Assembly: GCA_017620635.1 (NCBI GenBank)
Contig: JAGAUV010000019.1
Span: forward strand, 1-64,000
Direction of reading: 5' to 3'
Origin: Muribaculaceae bacterium
Lineage (GTDB): Bacteria; Bacteroidota; Bacteroidia; Bacteroidales; Muribaculaceae
DNA: 64,000 nucleotides
Shown: positions 9,782-20,423 of the stretch, piece after piece
How positions within the stretch are numbered: the first letter of the stretch is position 1
How the letters are laid out: each line of letters starts with the position of its first letter
Notes under the pieces: generated by a model
Seen by the model: the letters and a program-made list of their open reading frames with translations, nothing else
Database searches by the model: none
Told to the model about the DNA's origin: nothing
Program-made: the position numbers and the translations under genes

Positions 9782-10789
9782 CTATGCTGCGAAGATAAAC
9801 AGGATAGCCGCTGCAGCAAACAACATGACGGAAATGATTATGGTGGTTATTACTCCTGTTTTTGTCGATCCACGCAGGTTGAATACTTCTGCGAATGCTC
9901 CGAAGGCCATGAGTCCCGACAGTACGGCAAAGCCGAGGACAAGGCATAGGATAGCCCATATTTGAGTCCAGCCACCCGGATGGGTGGGTATTAAGTCGAT
10001 GTTCGACAGTATCTGGACTGAATCGAAGAAGGTGTATGCAACCATTCCGGCCAGGATGCAGAAGAAAGCGCATATGAAAGCGAAGGATATAACGCCTACC
10101 AGCAGTCCGGCAAGGATTAAGATAGTCTTGCCTATTGCCGTGAACAGTGTTACAAGGAAATTGTTGTTATTGTCGGAAGCCACACGTTTGTCGGCGTAGG
10201 GGCTTGTGGCCAGCACTGTATGGCCTACGGTGTTGACGTTTACCGGCTCGCCGGTCATTTCAAGTATCTGACGGGGTGTGGTGGCGGCAGGGATTATCAT
10301 CCAGGCGATGAGGTAGAGAATTGTAAGAGGCCAGAAATATGTAAAGCAGGCCATAATGAAGTAGAGGAGTCGCATTATGTTTGCGTTCCAGCCCATATAG
10401 CTTGCCAGGCCGCCGAACACACCGCCGAACACTTTATTGCGCATGTTGCGGTAAATATGCTTTTTGCCGGGCAGATTGAAGCTGATGAAGGAGCTGTTGA
10501 TGTCTTCCTTTTTTTCGTTGTTGTCGCTGTTGTCGCTGAGATCTTCGGGGTGTCCCATGGTCTCTATCACATTGTTGACGTCGGCGATAACTATTACCCG
10601 TGCGCCCGACTCGATGCGCTCGTTAAAGAGTTCGCGTATTCGGCTTTCGATATCGCCTACTATTTCAGCGCCTTCGTTGCCGCTGAAAGTCTGGCGCAGC
10701 TGGTTGAGGTAGTTGCCGAGAAGTTCGAACGCGTCTTCGTCGATATTGAATATCTGACCGTCGATATTGGCTGAATATGTTTTTTTCAT
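9782..10789 (-). CDS. PspC-domain membrane protein
   Basis: 335 aa. ATG 10789 (MKKTYSANIDGQIFNIDEDA) is chosen because it forms an ATGA overlap with the padR stop; the upstream ATG at 10867 lies inside padR. The N-terminal about 95 residues are soluble and acidic. The PspC domain follows at roughly 105-165 (IYRNMRNKVFGGVFGGLASY, then a hydrophobic pair). After it come three or more further membrane segments up to the C-terminus IISVMLFAAAAILFIF. PspC domains are linked to phage-shock-type envelope stress. Pairing with a PadR repressor is a repeated Bacteroidetes arrangement (family knowledge). The exact role is unknown. Confidence 0.88.
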   Translation of the reverse strand: MKKTYSANIDGQIFNIDEDAFELLGNYLNQLRQTFSGNEGAEIVGDIESRIRELFNERIESGARVIVIADVNNVIETMGHPEDLSDNSDNNEKKEDINSSFISFNLPGKKHIYRNMRNKVFGGVFGGLASYMGWNANIMRLLYFIMACFTYFWPLTILYLIAWMIIPAATTPRQILEMTGEPVNVNTVGHTVLATSPYADKRVASDNNNNFLVTLFTAIGKTILILAGLLVGVISFAFICAFFCILAGMVAYTFFDSVQILSNIDLIPTHPGGWTQIWAILCLVLGFAVLSGLMAFGAFAEVFNLRGSTKTGVITTIIISVMLFAAAAILFIFAA

Positions 10790-11148
10790 TGTAGATTGAT
10801 GTCGGGGGGTGTTATTGTAGTTGATTGGGAGCGTAGATGTTCTACCGTGTGAGTGATTTCGTCCCATGAGGACTGGAGCTGATCGAGGAATTGCGTGCCT
10901 AAGGGCGTGATGCTGTAGTATTTCCGAGGCGGCCCCGACGGGGATTCTTCCCAGCGGTACGACAGGAGGTTGTCGTTTTTAAGGCGCGTCAGCAGCGGAT
11001 AGAGGGTGCCTTCCATCACGATCAGATGAGCTTCTTTCATCTTGGTAATGATCTCGGATGCGTAGGCGTCTCCCTGTCGCAGCAGCAACAGCACGCAAAA
11101 CTCGAGCATCCCCTTGCGCATTTGTGATTTTAGATTGTCGATGTTCAT
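10786..11148 (-). CDS. PadR family transcriptional regulator
   Basis: 120 aa, typical of short PadR proteins. It shows the winged-helix signature: MRKGMLEFCVLLLLRQGDAY, ASEIITKMKEA, then MEGTLYPLLTRLKNDNLL and the wing ending GPPRKYYSIT. PadR proteins are dimeric repressors that often control their own operon in response to small molecules or envelope signals. It is the first gene of a two-gene operon with pspC (4-base overlap). A promoter and an inverted repeat (11215-11239) sit just upstream, suggesting autoregulation. Confidence 0.93.
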   Translation of the reverse strand: MNIDNLKSQMRKGMLEFCVLLLLRQGDAYASEIITKMKEAHLIVMEGTLYPLLTRLKNDNLLSYRWEESPSGPPRKYYSITPLGTQFLDQLQSSWDEITHTVEHLRSQSTTITPPDINLQ

Positions 11149-11196
11149 GTCGGTTGGGATTGTAGATTATTAGAGGGATACTTTTGTTTTACGATG

Positions 11197-11228
11197 CAAA
11201 TTTATACATTTTCATAGTACCTTGCAAT
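11197..11228 (-). promoter_or_regulatory. Promoter of padR-pspC
   Basis: On the minus strand the -7 box is TAAATTTG (complement of 11197-11204), a perfect TAnnTTTG. The -33 box is ATTG (complement of 11225-11228), 3 of 4, with a 20-bp spacer. The predicted transcript starts near 11191, leaving a leader of about 43 bases. Confidence 0.65.
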
Positions 11229-11239
11229 ACATAGTACTA
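11215..11239. promoter_or_regulatory. Inverted repeat, candidate PadR operator
   Basis: TAGTAC (11215-11220) and GTACTA (11234-11239) are exact inverse complements 13 bases apart, and the octamer CATAGTAC also occurs directly repeated (11213-11220 and 11230-11237). The repeat straddles the predicted -33 box of padR, where a bound dimer would block RNA polymerase. PadR proteins are known to bind spaced palindromes in their own promoters; that this site is one is inference. Confidence 0.5.
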
Positions 11240-11265
11240 AAAATATTTCAAATTTAAATAATATT

Positions 11266-11301
11266 AACAAAAAACGGCATCTGTAGATTATTACAGATGC
11301 C
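11266..11301 (-). terminator. Rho-independent terminator after yidC
   Basis: A perfect 10-bp stem, GGCATCTGTA (11276-11285) with TACAGATGCC (11292-11301), has a 6-base loop. On the minus strand it is followed by GTTTTTTG. It lies 28 bases past the yidC stop. Confidence 0.9.
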
Positions 11302-11328
11302 ATTAGGTCTATATATAGTAGTGTATTC

Positions 11329-13398
11329 TTATCTGCGGCGTTTGCCACCTTGCTGTTGCTGGCGCTGTGCGGCCTGTGCCTGACGGCTTGCTTCTTCGAG
11401 GCGAGCCATCCAGCCGCTCTTCTTGCGAGGTTTGCGAGCATTGTCAAGGAGCTGTTCGCGTACTTTCTTTTCATCGATTACGCGGCGGAATATCCATGTC
11501 TGCACGATAGTGATGAGCAGCGACAGGAAGTAGTAGTAGCTCAGGCCCGAGGCGTAGTCGTTGAATATGAAGAGGAACATTACAGGCATTATGTACATCA
11601 TCATCTTCATGCCCGGCATACCCTGGCTTGAAGGCTGGCTCTGCATGTTTACCTTCATGTATATGATGTTGACTATTGTCATCAGGAGACAGAAGAGGCT
11701 TACATGGTTGCCATAGAAGGGTATGGTAAAGGGAAGAGTGAAGATGGTATCGGGAGCCGAGAGGTCGTGGGCCCAGAGGAACGACTGTCCGCGCAGTTCT
11801 ATCGCCGAGGGGAAGAAGGAGAACATTGCGATCAGCACGGGCATCTGCAGCAACATGGGCAGACAGCCCGAGAAGGGGCTTGCGCCGGCGCGGCTGTAGA
11901 GTGCCATTGTCTCCTGCTGGCGTTTGAGGGCGTCTTCCTGGTTGGGGTACTTCTCGTTGATCTCTTTGATCTCGGGGGCAAGTACGCGCATCTTGGCCTG
12001 GCTCTTGAAGCTCTTGAATGTGAAGGGGAAGATGATGAGCTTGATGAAGATGGTAAGGAGCAGGATGATGATGCCGTAGTTGCTGATGTAGTTGCCCAAC
12101 AGCGTGAAGATAGGTATCACGATGAGCGTGTTGATCCAGCGGAAAAGGCTCCAGCCAAGGGGTATCAGGCGAGTAAGCGACAGATTGTCGTAGCCGAGAG
12201 TATCGTCGAGATCAGAGAGGATGGGGTAGTCGTTGGGTCCGAAGTACCAGTCGAAGCTTGCTGCCGTGCCGTCGCTTACGGTGTAGGGCAGAGCTGCCGC
12301 CATGGTCATGTCCTTGAGATAGTCGTCGGTCTTGAGGTTGAGCGAAGTGAGCTCGGCGTTGGTAAAGCAGTCGCGGGCTATTATCACGCTCGAGAAGAAC
12401 TGATTCTTGAAAGCCACCCAGCGCAGACGGGCGTTGATGCTCTCGCTGTCGTCTTCGTTGGCGTTCATCTCTTCCACGCCCTCGCCTATATAATTGTAGT
12501 AGATGGCGCTGTTACGCTCCTCGAAAGTACGGCCGAGCTCGTTGCGAGCCATTTTCTGATGCCATTCGAAATCCATCGACGAGGTGTTTGCCGGCAGTAC
12601 GGCCGACATGCCTTTCTGTATCACGTCCATGCGGACGGTGTAGTTGTCCTTGGCCAGAGTGTAGCGTATGCCCCATTCGGCACCGTCGGCCGGCGATATG
12701 GCGAAGTACACCGCGCTGTCGCCCTCGAGAGTGGGAGTGAAGTTGAAGTCGCGTGTGTCGAGGCGCTGGTCGCTTGTGCGGAAGAGGAAGCCGTAGCTGT
12801 CGGTAGCGTCGCGGAAGAGTTTGACGGTTGTGGTGTCGCCGCCTACCTCGGTGTTGTAGTTCTTGAGTTCTACCTGCTCCACTTTGGCGCCGCGGCTGTT
12901 GAGGCTGACACGCACGAGCTCGTTCTCGAGCACTATCTCCTTGCCCTCGCCCGAGAGGTAACGGGCAAAGCCGGCGTATTTGGCGGCGTTGGCAGTAAGG
13001 TCCTTGATGCGAGCTGCGGCATCACTGAGAGCCTTGGCGTCGAGCTGTGCGCGTCCGCCTGTAAGGTCGCTGATGCTTACCGTGGCGTTGCCGTCCTTAT
13101 ATGTTCCCGACAGGGTGCCTACGCTGTCTACAGTAAGGTCGAAATACTCGTTGGCGAAAGAGTATGTGCCCTTGTCGTTGGCCGAGCCCATAGAGCGTAC
13201 GGTAGCGGCAAGAGCGGCGCTGTCGGCAGCGGTAATTGTAAATGCCGGCGCTGCTTCGGCTTCTTCCCTGGCAGCACGGGCTTGTTCGCGGCGAGCAGCC
13301 TCGGCAGCCTGTTCGGCTTCGCTCGGCTTGCTCAGCCAAAGGAATCCGAACATTACGGCGGCCATAAGCAGCAGGCCTGTGATCGTATTTTTATCCAT
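11329..13398 (-). CDS. yidC: Membrane protein insertase YidC
   Basis: 689 aa, the long Gram-negative type. The N-terminus MDKNTITGLLLMAAVMFGFL is the first membrane anchor, followed by an Ala/Glu-rich linker and a large periplasmic beta-domain (about residues 60-400). The conserved insertase core has several membrane helices: IILLLTIFIKLIIFPFTFKS, then PFSGCLPMLLQMPVLIAMFS. The C-terminal tail is very basic and Gln-rich (ends QQQQGGKRRR), which probably contacts ribosomes. YidC inserts proteins into the inner membrane alone or with SecYEG. It lies 19 bases after pyrG and is probably co-transcribed with it. Confidence 0.96.
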   Translation of the reverse strand: MDKNTITGLLLMAAVMFGFLWLSKPSEAEQAAEAARREQARAAREEAEAAPAFTITAADSAALAATVRSMGSANDKGTYSFANEYFDLTVDSVGTLSGTYKDGNATVSISDLTGGRAQLDAKALSDAAARIKDLTANAAKYAGFARYLSGEGKEIVLENELVRVSLNSRGAKVEQVELKNYNTEVGGDTTTVKLFRDATDSYGFLFRTSDQRLDTRDFNFTPTLEGDSAVYFAISPADGAEWGIRYTLAKDNYTVRMDVIQKGMSAVLPANTSSMDFEWHQKMARNELGRTFEERNSAIYYNYIGEGVEEMNANEDDSESINARLRWVAFKNQFFSSVIIARDCFTNAELTSLNLKTDDYLKDMTMAAALPYTVSDGTAASFDWYFGPNDYPILSDLDDTLGYDNLSLTRLIPLGWSLFRWINTLIVIPIFTLLGNYISNYGIIILLLTIFIKLIIFPFTFKSFKSQAKMRVLAPEIKEINEKYPNQEDALKRQQETMALYSRAGASPFSGCLPMLLQMPVLIAMFSFFPSAIELRGQSFLWAHDLSAPDTIFTLPFTIPFYGNHVSLFCLLMTIVNIIYMKVNMQSQPSSQGMPGMKMMMYIMPVMFLFIFNDYASGLSYYYFLSLLITIVQTWIFRRVIDEKKVREQLLDNARKPRKKSGWMARLEEASRQAQAAQRQQQQGGKRRR

Positions 13399-13417
13399 AT
13401 CTATTTAAGGTAATCGT

Positions 13418-15049
<1,632 letters not shown>

Positions 15050-15057
15050 TTAAAGTG

Positions 15058-15088
15058 CAAAATTAACAAAAAAATCTCATTCGCCAAG
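15058..15088 (-). promoter_or_regulatory. Promoter of pyrG-yidC
   Basis: The minus-strand -7 box TAATTTTG (complement of 15058-15065) is perfect. The -33 box CTTG (complement of 15085-15088) matches 3 of 4, spacer 19 bp. The leader to ATG 15028 would be about 25 bases. Confidence 0.75.
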
Positions 15089-15131
15089 TCTATTTGTTTC
15101 GAAGGTTTTTCGTTCTTTGCCCAAAATGTCT

Positions 15132-15139
15132 TAACTTTG
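15132..15139 (+). promoter_or_regulatory. -7 box of the trpS promoter
   Basis: TAACTTTG is a perfect TAnnTTTG. No clear TTTG is found at the right distance; a T-run around 15106-15110 is the nearest match. The start of transcription near 15145 leaves only about 9 bases before ATG 15154 and excludes the in-frame TTG at 15148. Confidence 0.6.
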
Positions 15140-15153
15140 CAATATAATTGTGT

Positions 15154-16233
15154 ATGAATATGTCTGAACAAAAGAAAGAGATAGTGCTGAGCGGCATCCG
15201 CTCAACCGGTAACCTCCACTTAGGCAACTACTTCGGCGCCCTCCGCAAGTTTGTTGCGATACAGGACGACTACGACTGCAATTTCTTTGTGGCCGATCTT
15301 CACGCCCTTACCACCAACCCTGATCCCAAAGATCTGCATGCCAATGTGAAAAGCATTGTGGCAGAGTATCTTGCCGCCGGCATCGATCCTGAAAAAGCTA
15401 CGATATTCGTCCAGAGCGACGTGCCCGAGGTGGCAGAGATGTACCTCCTGCTCAACATGCATGTAGGCATAGGCGAGCTCATGCGCACGGTATCGTTCAA
15501 GGACAAGGCTCGCAAGGCCCTCGGCCTGACAGGCAGCGAGGCCGAGAGCGACGACGAGTTCGCAAAGGAGATCGTAGGCCACGACACCGGCAAGCGTGTC
15601 AACGCCGGCCTGCTGACTTACCCGACCCTGATGGCTGTCGATATCCTTATACAGAAAGCCACCAAGGTGCCTGTAGGCAAAGACCAGCTGCAGCACCTCG
15701 AGCTTACACGCCGCTTTGCGCGCCGCTTCAACTCGTTCTATGGCGTGGATCTTCTTACCGAGCCTTACGACTTCGACTTCGGCGGCCAGCCTATCAAGGT
15801 GCCCGGCCTCGACGGATCGGGCAAGATGGGCAAGAGCGAAGGCAACTGCATCTATCTTATCGACGAGCCCAAGGTGCTGCGCAAGAAAGTGATGCGCGCT
15901 GTTACCGACGAGGGACCGCAGACACCTGATTCGCCCATGAGCGAGCCGGTGGCCAACCTCTTTACCCTTCTCGAACTTACATCGACCCCCGACGTTGTCG
16001 AACACTTCCGCAAGGCATATGCCGACTGCTCGATACGCTACGGCGACCTCAAGAAACAGCTTGCCGAGGATATCCTTGCCATAACCACTCCCATCCGCGA
16101 ACGCATCAACGACATCATGGCCGACGAAGACTACATGCGCCGTGTGCTTGCCAACGGTGCCGAGCGTGCCCGTGAGCGTGCCTCCAGGACTCTTGCCGAG
16201 GTGCGTCAGGTAATGGGTATAAGGAAGTTCTGA
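15154..16233 (+). CDS. trpS: Tryptophan--tRNA ligase
   Basis: 359 aa, class I aminoacyl-tRNA synthetase of normal TrpRS length. The HIGH-like motif is HLGN (22-25, in TGNLHLGNYFGAL) and the KMSKS-like motif is GKMGKSEGN. The tryptophan/ATP pocket segments KVPVGKDQLQHLELTR and PTLMAVDIL are present. It charges tRNA-Trp. The start is set by the promoter at 15132. It is followed 11 bases later by rpoN, which may be co-transcribed. Confidence 0.97.
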   Translation: MNMSEQKKEIVLSGIRSTGNLHLGNYFGALRKFVAIQDDYDCNFFVADLHALTTNPDPKDLHANVKSIVAEYLAAGIDPEKATIFVQSDVPEVAEMYLLLNMHVGIGELMRTVSFKDKARKALGLTGSEAESDDEFAKEIVGHDTGKRVNAGLLTYPTLMAVDILIQKATKVPVGKDQLQHLELTRRFARRFNSFYGVDLLTEPYDFDFGGQPIKVPGLDGSGKMGKSEGNCIYLIDEPKVLRKKVMRAVTDEGPQTPDSPMSEPVANLFTLLELTSTPDVVEHFRKAYADCSIRYGDLKKQLAEDILAITTPIRERINDIMADEDYMRRVLANGAERARERASRTLAEVRQVMGIRKF

Positions 16234-16244
16234 CAGTCCTGGCC

Positions 16245-17675
16245 ATGGGCGAGAATCTGCGTCTCGAACAGCAGCTTGCGCTGCAGCAACGCCTCAACCC
16301 ACAGAATGTGGCGCTGGGACGCGTGCTCGAGATGTCTGTGCCCGAGTTTGAGGACGAGGTGCGCCGCGAGCTCGACGACAATCCGGCGCTCGAGACCGTG
16401 GAGCCGACAGCCGAAGAGCCCGAGGAATATGGAGAGAGCGCCGAGCAGATGCAGATGGCCGATTATGCCGACGCCGACGATACGCCGACATATTTCGGCG
16501 CGTCGAATTACTCAGCCGACGAACGGCACGACGAGGTGGCGAGCTATACCGCCGACGAGGACGAGAGCATGGGCGAGATACTCATGCGCCGTCTTACGGC
16601 CGAGAACGAGCTCGATGAGGACGATATGCGCATAGCCTCGCACATAATAGGAAATATCGACGACAATGGCTACCTGACGCGCCCCTTGCGCGACATAGCC
16701 GACGATATAGCCATAAGCGAAGGCTTTTATGTCGACGACGCCGACGTGCGCCGCGTGTTCGACGACATACGCAAGCTCGATCCGGCCGGAATATGCGCCG
16801 TAGATCTGCGCGACTGCCTGCTGCTGCAGCTGGAACGCATGCCCCAGACCGTAGAGTCGATAACCGCCCGTGAGATCGTGGCCCATCACTTCGACCTCTT
16901 CTCAAAACGTCATTTCGACCGTCTGCAGGCACAGCTCGATATCCCCCGGCCGGCTCTTGCCGACGCTATAGATATCATACAGGGTCTCAATCCCAAACCG
17001 GCTTCGGCGCTCGAGGGCTTGCGGACATCTGACCGTGTGCAGCATGTGGTGCCCGATTTCGTGCTCGATTACGATGCCGCCACCGACACTTTTACCGTCG
17101 GCCTGCAGGGCAATATCCCCGAGCTTGCCATCGAATCATCGTTCAGGGCCGACGACCCCGGCGAGTCGGCGACACCGCGACAGAAGCAGGCACACGCCTT
17201 TATCCGCGACAAACGCAATGCCGCGACAGCTTTTATAAAGCTCGTCGAGCTCAGGGCGCGTACGCTCATGATGATCGCCCGTGCGATAGTCAAGCTGCAG
17301 CACGACTTCTTCGTCAGCGGCGACAAGGCCGATATCAAGCCTATGATACTGCGCGACGTGTCTACCCTTACCGGGCTCGACATATCAGTGATATCGCGCG
17401 CCACCTCAGGCAAGTATATACTGACCCCACATGGCATGTATCCGCTCAAGCTCCTTTTCAACGAGCGGCCCGATGCCGACAATGATGTGTCCGCACATCA
17501 GATACTTAAGGTACTCGACGATATCATATCGTCCGAGGACAAGCATTCTCCTCTTTCCGACCAGGCTCTTACCGAAGCCCTCATGGCACGAGGCTACGAC
17601 ATCGCACGACGTACGGTGGCCAAGTACCGCGAGAGGCTCGGACATCCTGTCGCTCGTCTGCGTAAAGAATTATAA
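16245..17675 (+). CDS. rpoN: RNA polymerase sigma-54 factor
   Basis: 476 aa. Region I is Gln/Leu-rich (MGENLRLEQQLALQQRLNPQ), followed by the acidic region II (about 50-125). The core-binding domain has DIRKLDPAGICAVDLRDCLLLQ, then the HTH region. The RpoN box is recognisable as ARRTVAKYRE near the C-terminus. Sigma-54 recognises -24/-12 promoters and needs AAA+ activators. No activator gene is in this window. It sits between trpS and a PAP2-like gene with 11- and 6-base gaps. Confidence 0.96.
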   Translation: MGENLRLEQQLALQQRLNPQNVALGRVLEMSVPEFEDEVRRELDDNPALETVEPTAEEPEEYGESAEQMQMADYADADDTPTYFGASNYSADERHDEVASYTADEDESMGEILMRRLTAENELDEDDMRIASHIIGNIDDNGYLTRPLRDIADDIAISEGFYVDDADVRRVFDDIRKLDPAGICAVDLRDCLLLQLERMPQTVESITAREIVAHHFDLFSKRHFDRLQAQLDIPRPALADAIDIIQGLNPKPASALEGLRTSDRVQHVVPDFVLDYDAATDTFTVGLQGNIPELAIESSFRADDPGESATPRQKQAHAFIRDKRNAATAFIKLVELRARTLMMIARAIVKLQHDFFVSGDKADIKPMILRDVSTLTGLDISVISRATSGKYILTPHGMYPLKLLFNERPDADNDVSAHQILKVLDDIISSEDKHSPLSDQALTEALMARGYDIARRTVAKYRERLGHPVARLRKEL

Positions 17676-17681
17676 AGCATT

Positions 17682-18314
17682 ATGACAGAACCTGCTACCA
17701 ATAAGACGGCTACCGTCGCCGCTCATATAATCAGCGACCTCTTCAGTCCGCTGCTCGCACCCTCCTACGCCCTTATCCTGGCCTTGTGGTTCACACTGTT
17801 GCGCTATCTGCCCTTGGGTGTAAAGCTCATGGCTCTGGGCGGAGTGTTCTTTATCACGGCCGTCATACCGGCGCTCGTGATATTCGTACTCTACCGCATG
17901 GGCCGTGTATCAGATATGAGTATCAGCGACAAGAGCCAGCGCACCATGCCCTACAGCGTGTCGATAGCCTGTTATATCGGAGCCGGGCTGTTTCTGTCGT
18001 CGATGCAGGCGCCGGCCTGGCTCGACGCCTTCTTCTACGGCGCGGCTGTGGTGTCGCTTCTGTCGCTTATCATCACTCACTGGTGGAAGATCAGCGCCCA
18101 CACCGGCGGCATGGGCGGCCTGGCGGCGGTATGCTACTGGCTTGCCTTCCACAATGTCATAGCGTTGCCTATGATATGGGTAAGCATAGCTTTCGCGCTC
18201 GTAGGCGCCATGGGCTGGGCCCGTCTCTACCTCCGTCATCACACACCCCTGCAGGTCTTCGCCGGGGCTACGATGGCATTCCTTATCGAATATATCGCAC
18301 TTACATTCTTATAA
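17682..18314 (+). CDS. PAP2-like integral membrane protein (degenerate phosphatase motifs)
   Basis: 210 aa with about five to six membrane segments. The layout resembles membrane PAP2 (lipid phosphate phosphatase) proteins, but the three catalytic motifs are altered. A KSQRTMP stretch stands where KxxxxxxRP is expected. ISAH replaces PSGH. The third motif reads [13 protein letters not shown], keeping Arg and His but with Gln where Asp is usual. It may bind or act on lipid-linked phosphates such as undecaprenyl pyrophosphate, or it may be inactive. It follows rpoN by 6 bases and precedes purE by 10. Confidence 0.75.
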   Translation: MTEPATNKTATVAAHIISDLFSPLLAPSYALILALWFTLLRYLPLGVKLMALGGVFFITAVIPALVIFVLYRMGRVSDMSISDKSQRTMPYSVSIACYIGAGLFLSSMQAPAWLDAFFYGAAVVSLLSLIITHWWKISAHTGGMGGLAAVCYWLAFHNVIALPMIWVSIAFALVGAMGWARLYLRHHTPLQVFAGATMAFLIEYIALTFL

Positions 18315-18324
18315 TCAAATAGCT

Positions 18325-18834
18325 ATGAATTGCAGAGTCAGCATAATAATGGGCAGCACGTCCGATCTGCCCGTACTTCGTAAAGCAGCCGATTTCCTCG
18401 AACAGATGGAAGTCCCCTTCGAGCTCCGTGCCCTCAGCGCACACCGCACACCTGATGCGGTAGAGCGTTTCGCCCACGAGGCAGAGTCGCGCGGTGTGGA
18501 GGTAATTATCGCCGCCGCCGGCATGGCCGCCGCCTTGCCCGGTGTCATCGCCGCTTCTACGCCCCTGCCTGTCATCGGCGTCCCCGTGGCCTCGACACTC
18601 GACGGTATCGACGCTCTCTATTCCATCGTGCAGATGCCGCCGGCCATCCCCGTGGCTACTGTGGGCATAAACGGCGCTCTCAATGCCGCCGTGCTCGCCG
18701 TGCGCATCATGGCTCTGAGCGACACGGAGCTGGCCGCAAGGTACAACGAGTACCGCGCATCTCTCTCGGCAAAGATCGAAAAGGCTGACGCCGAGCTTGC
18801 ATCTATCAAGGATTATAAATTCAAGACCAACTGA
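18325..18834 (+). CDS. purE: N5-carboxyaminoimidazole ribonucleotide mutase
   Basis: 169 aa, typical class I PurE. The signature [15 protein letters not shown] opens the protein and SAHRTPD carries the catalytic His. The following motif reads [12 protein letters not shown] instead of the E. coli-type AGGAAHLPG, so the His of that motif is Ala here; from memory this is usual in Bacteroidales. The enzyme converts N5-CAIR to CAIR in purine synthesis. Together with purT at 3254 and the purF-like gene at 38489 this makes three purine genes scattered over the window. ispG begins 5 bases after its stop. Confidence 0.95.
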   Translation: MNCRVSIIMGSTSDLPVLRKAADFLEQMEVPFELRALSAHRTPDAVERFAHEAESRGVEVIIAAAGMAAALPGVIAASTPLPVIGVPVASTLDGIDALYSIVQMPPAIPVATVGINGALNAAVLAVRIMALSDTELAARYNEYRASLSAKIEKADAELASIKDYKFKTN

Positions 18835-18839
18835 CCGAC

Positions 18840-20423
18840 ATGGCGAACAGGCCTTACCGCAGACCGACGCGACAGGTGCGTGTCGGCAATATTTTCATAG
18901 GCTCCGAGGTCGACATCGTGCCTCAGTCAATGACCACGACACCTACGCTCGACACCGATGCTTCGGTGGCGCAAGTCGAGGCTCTGGCCCGTTCGGGAGC
19001 ACGTATGGTACGTCTCACGGCACAGGCCATAAGCCATGCCGCCAATCTTGCCAATATCAAATCGAGGCTCGTGGCGGACGGATGCGATGTGCCCCTTGTG
19101 GCCGACATCCATTTCGTGCCGGCGGTGGCCATGGAAGCCGCCAGACATGTGGAGAAGGTGCGTATCAATCCGGGCAATTTCTACGATCCGGGCCGTACCT
19201 TCCGCAAAATGGAGTTTACCGACGGGGAGTATGCCGCCGAGATAGAGAAGCTTAGCGAGAAATTCGCCTCTTTCCTGGACCTCTGTCGCGAGCACGGCAC
19301 GGCAATACGCATAGGTGTGAACCACGGTTCGCTGTCCGACCGCATAATGAGCCGTTTCGGCGACGGTGCTGAGGGCATGGTGGAGTCGGCGCTCGAGTTT
19401 ATGCGTGTATGCCGCGACAAGGCTTTCGACAATGTTGTGGTATCTATAAAGGCGAGCGACGTGTCGGTAATGACCGATACAGTAAGGCTTCTTGTCGGGC
19501 GCATGGATGCCGAAGGGCTCGACTATCCCCTTCATCTCGGTGTTACCGAGGCCGGCAACGCGCTCGAAGGACGCATCAAGTCGGCTGTAGGCATAGGTTC
19601 GCTGCTCAGCGACGGCATAGGCGATACTATCCGTGTGTCGCTCAGCGAGGATCCGTGCAACGAGATTCCCGTGGCCGAGTTTATCGCCCGTTATGCCGGC
19701 GAGAATGCCGCTGATAATTATGAGGCGAAGACACAGCGCCGCGGACGCAGCGAGGGACGGCGCAAGAGCGTGGCGACTGCCGGCGGTATAGGCGGAAACG
19801 CTGCCACTGCCATTGTCGGCGATACGCTTGACAGCGCGAACAGCGAGGGCGTGGACTTTATCCGCGTCGCCGGGCGCGACAAGATAAGCACTGTGCGCCG
19901 TGTGATGAGCGGACACGGTTCGAAGCCTGTCGCTGTCGTTCTCGAATATAATGGCTTTGACAATAAGGAAGAGGTAATAACGGCCGCAGCCATAGACCTC
20001 GGCACGCTTTTGCTTGATGGCTACCGCGACGCGATAGGCCTGGAGAGCGATTTGCTCACAGCCGGGGAATGCACCGAGGTTTGCCGTATGATCGTGCAGG
20101 CCTGCGGTCTCGCCCGATATAAGGCCGATATCGTGGCCTGTCCCGGTTGCGGACGTACGCTCTACAATCTGCAGGAGGTACTCGACACCATCAAGCCCCG
20201 ATTCGAACATCTCCGCCATCTCAAAATAGCTGTCATGGGCTGTATCGTGAACGGTCCCGGCGAAATGGCCGGTGCCGATTATGGCTATGTGGGCGGAGCG
20301 AAGGGCATGGTAAGCCTCTATCGCGGTATAGAGTGTGTCCGTCGCAACATTCCCCAGGCCGAGGCTCCCGATGTGCTCGAGCAGATTATTCGCGAAGACG
20401 GACAGTGGATTGATCCTGCATGA
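18840..20423 (+). CDS. ispG: 4-hydroxy-3-methylbut-2-en-1-yl diphosphate synthase
   Basis: 527 aa, longer than the about 370-aa E. coli type, as expected for the Bacteroidetes/plant form with an inserted middle domain. The TIM-barrel N-terminus includes VGNIFIGSEVDIVPQSMTT and VRLTAQ. The C-terminal 4Fe-4S part has CPGCGRTLYNLQ and MGCIVNGPGEMAGADYG. The enzyme makes HMBPP from MEcPP in the MEP isoprenoid pathway, upstream of the polyprenyl synthetase at 1471. It overlaps the M16 peptidase gene by 4 bases (ATGA). Confidence 0.96.
   Translation: MANRPYRRPTRQVRVGNIFIGSEVDIVPQSMTTTPTLDTDASVAQVEALARSGARMVRLTAQAISHAANLANIKSRLVADGCDVPLVADIHFVPAVAMEAARHVEKVRINPGNFYDPGRTFRKMEFTDGEYAAEIEKLSEKFASFLDLCREHGTAIRIGVNHGSLSDRIMSRFGDGAEGMVESALEFMRVCRDKAFDNVVVSIKASDVSVMTDTVRLLVGRMDAEGLDYPLHLGVTEAGNALEGRIKSAVGIGSLLSDGIGDTIRVSLSEDPCNEIPVAEFIARYAGENAADNYEAKTQRRGRSEGRRKSVATAGGIGGNAATAIVGDTLDSANSEGVDFIRVAGRDKISTVRRVMSGHGSKPVAVVLEYNGFDNKEEVITAAAIDLGTLLLDGYRDAIGLESDLLTAGECTEVCRMIVQACGLARYKADIVACPGCGRTLYNLQEVLDTIKPRFEHLRHLKIAVMGCIVNGPGEMAGADYGYVGGAKGMVSLYRGIECVRRNIPQAEAPDVLEQIIREDGQWIDPA

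Noticed and set aside
11704..13413. 569-codon open frame on the plus strand
   Set aside because: Antisense shadow of yidC; no family resemblance, odd composition rich in Val, Glu and Gly.
18927..20219. 430-codon minus-strand frame opposite ispG
   Set aside because: Antisense shadow of ispG.
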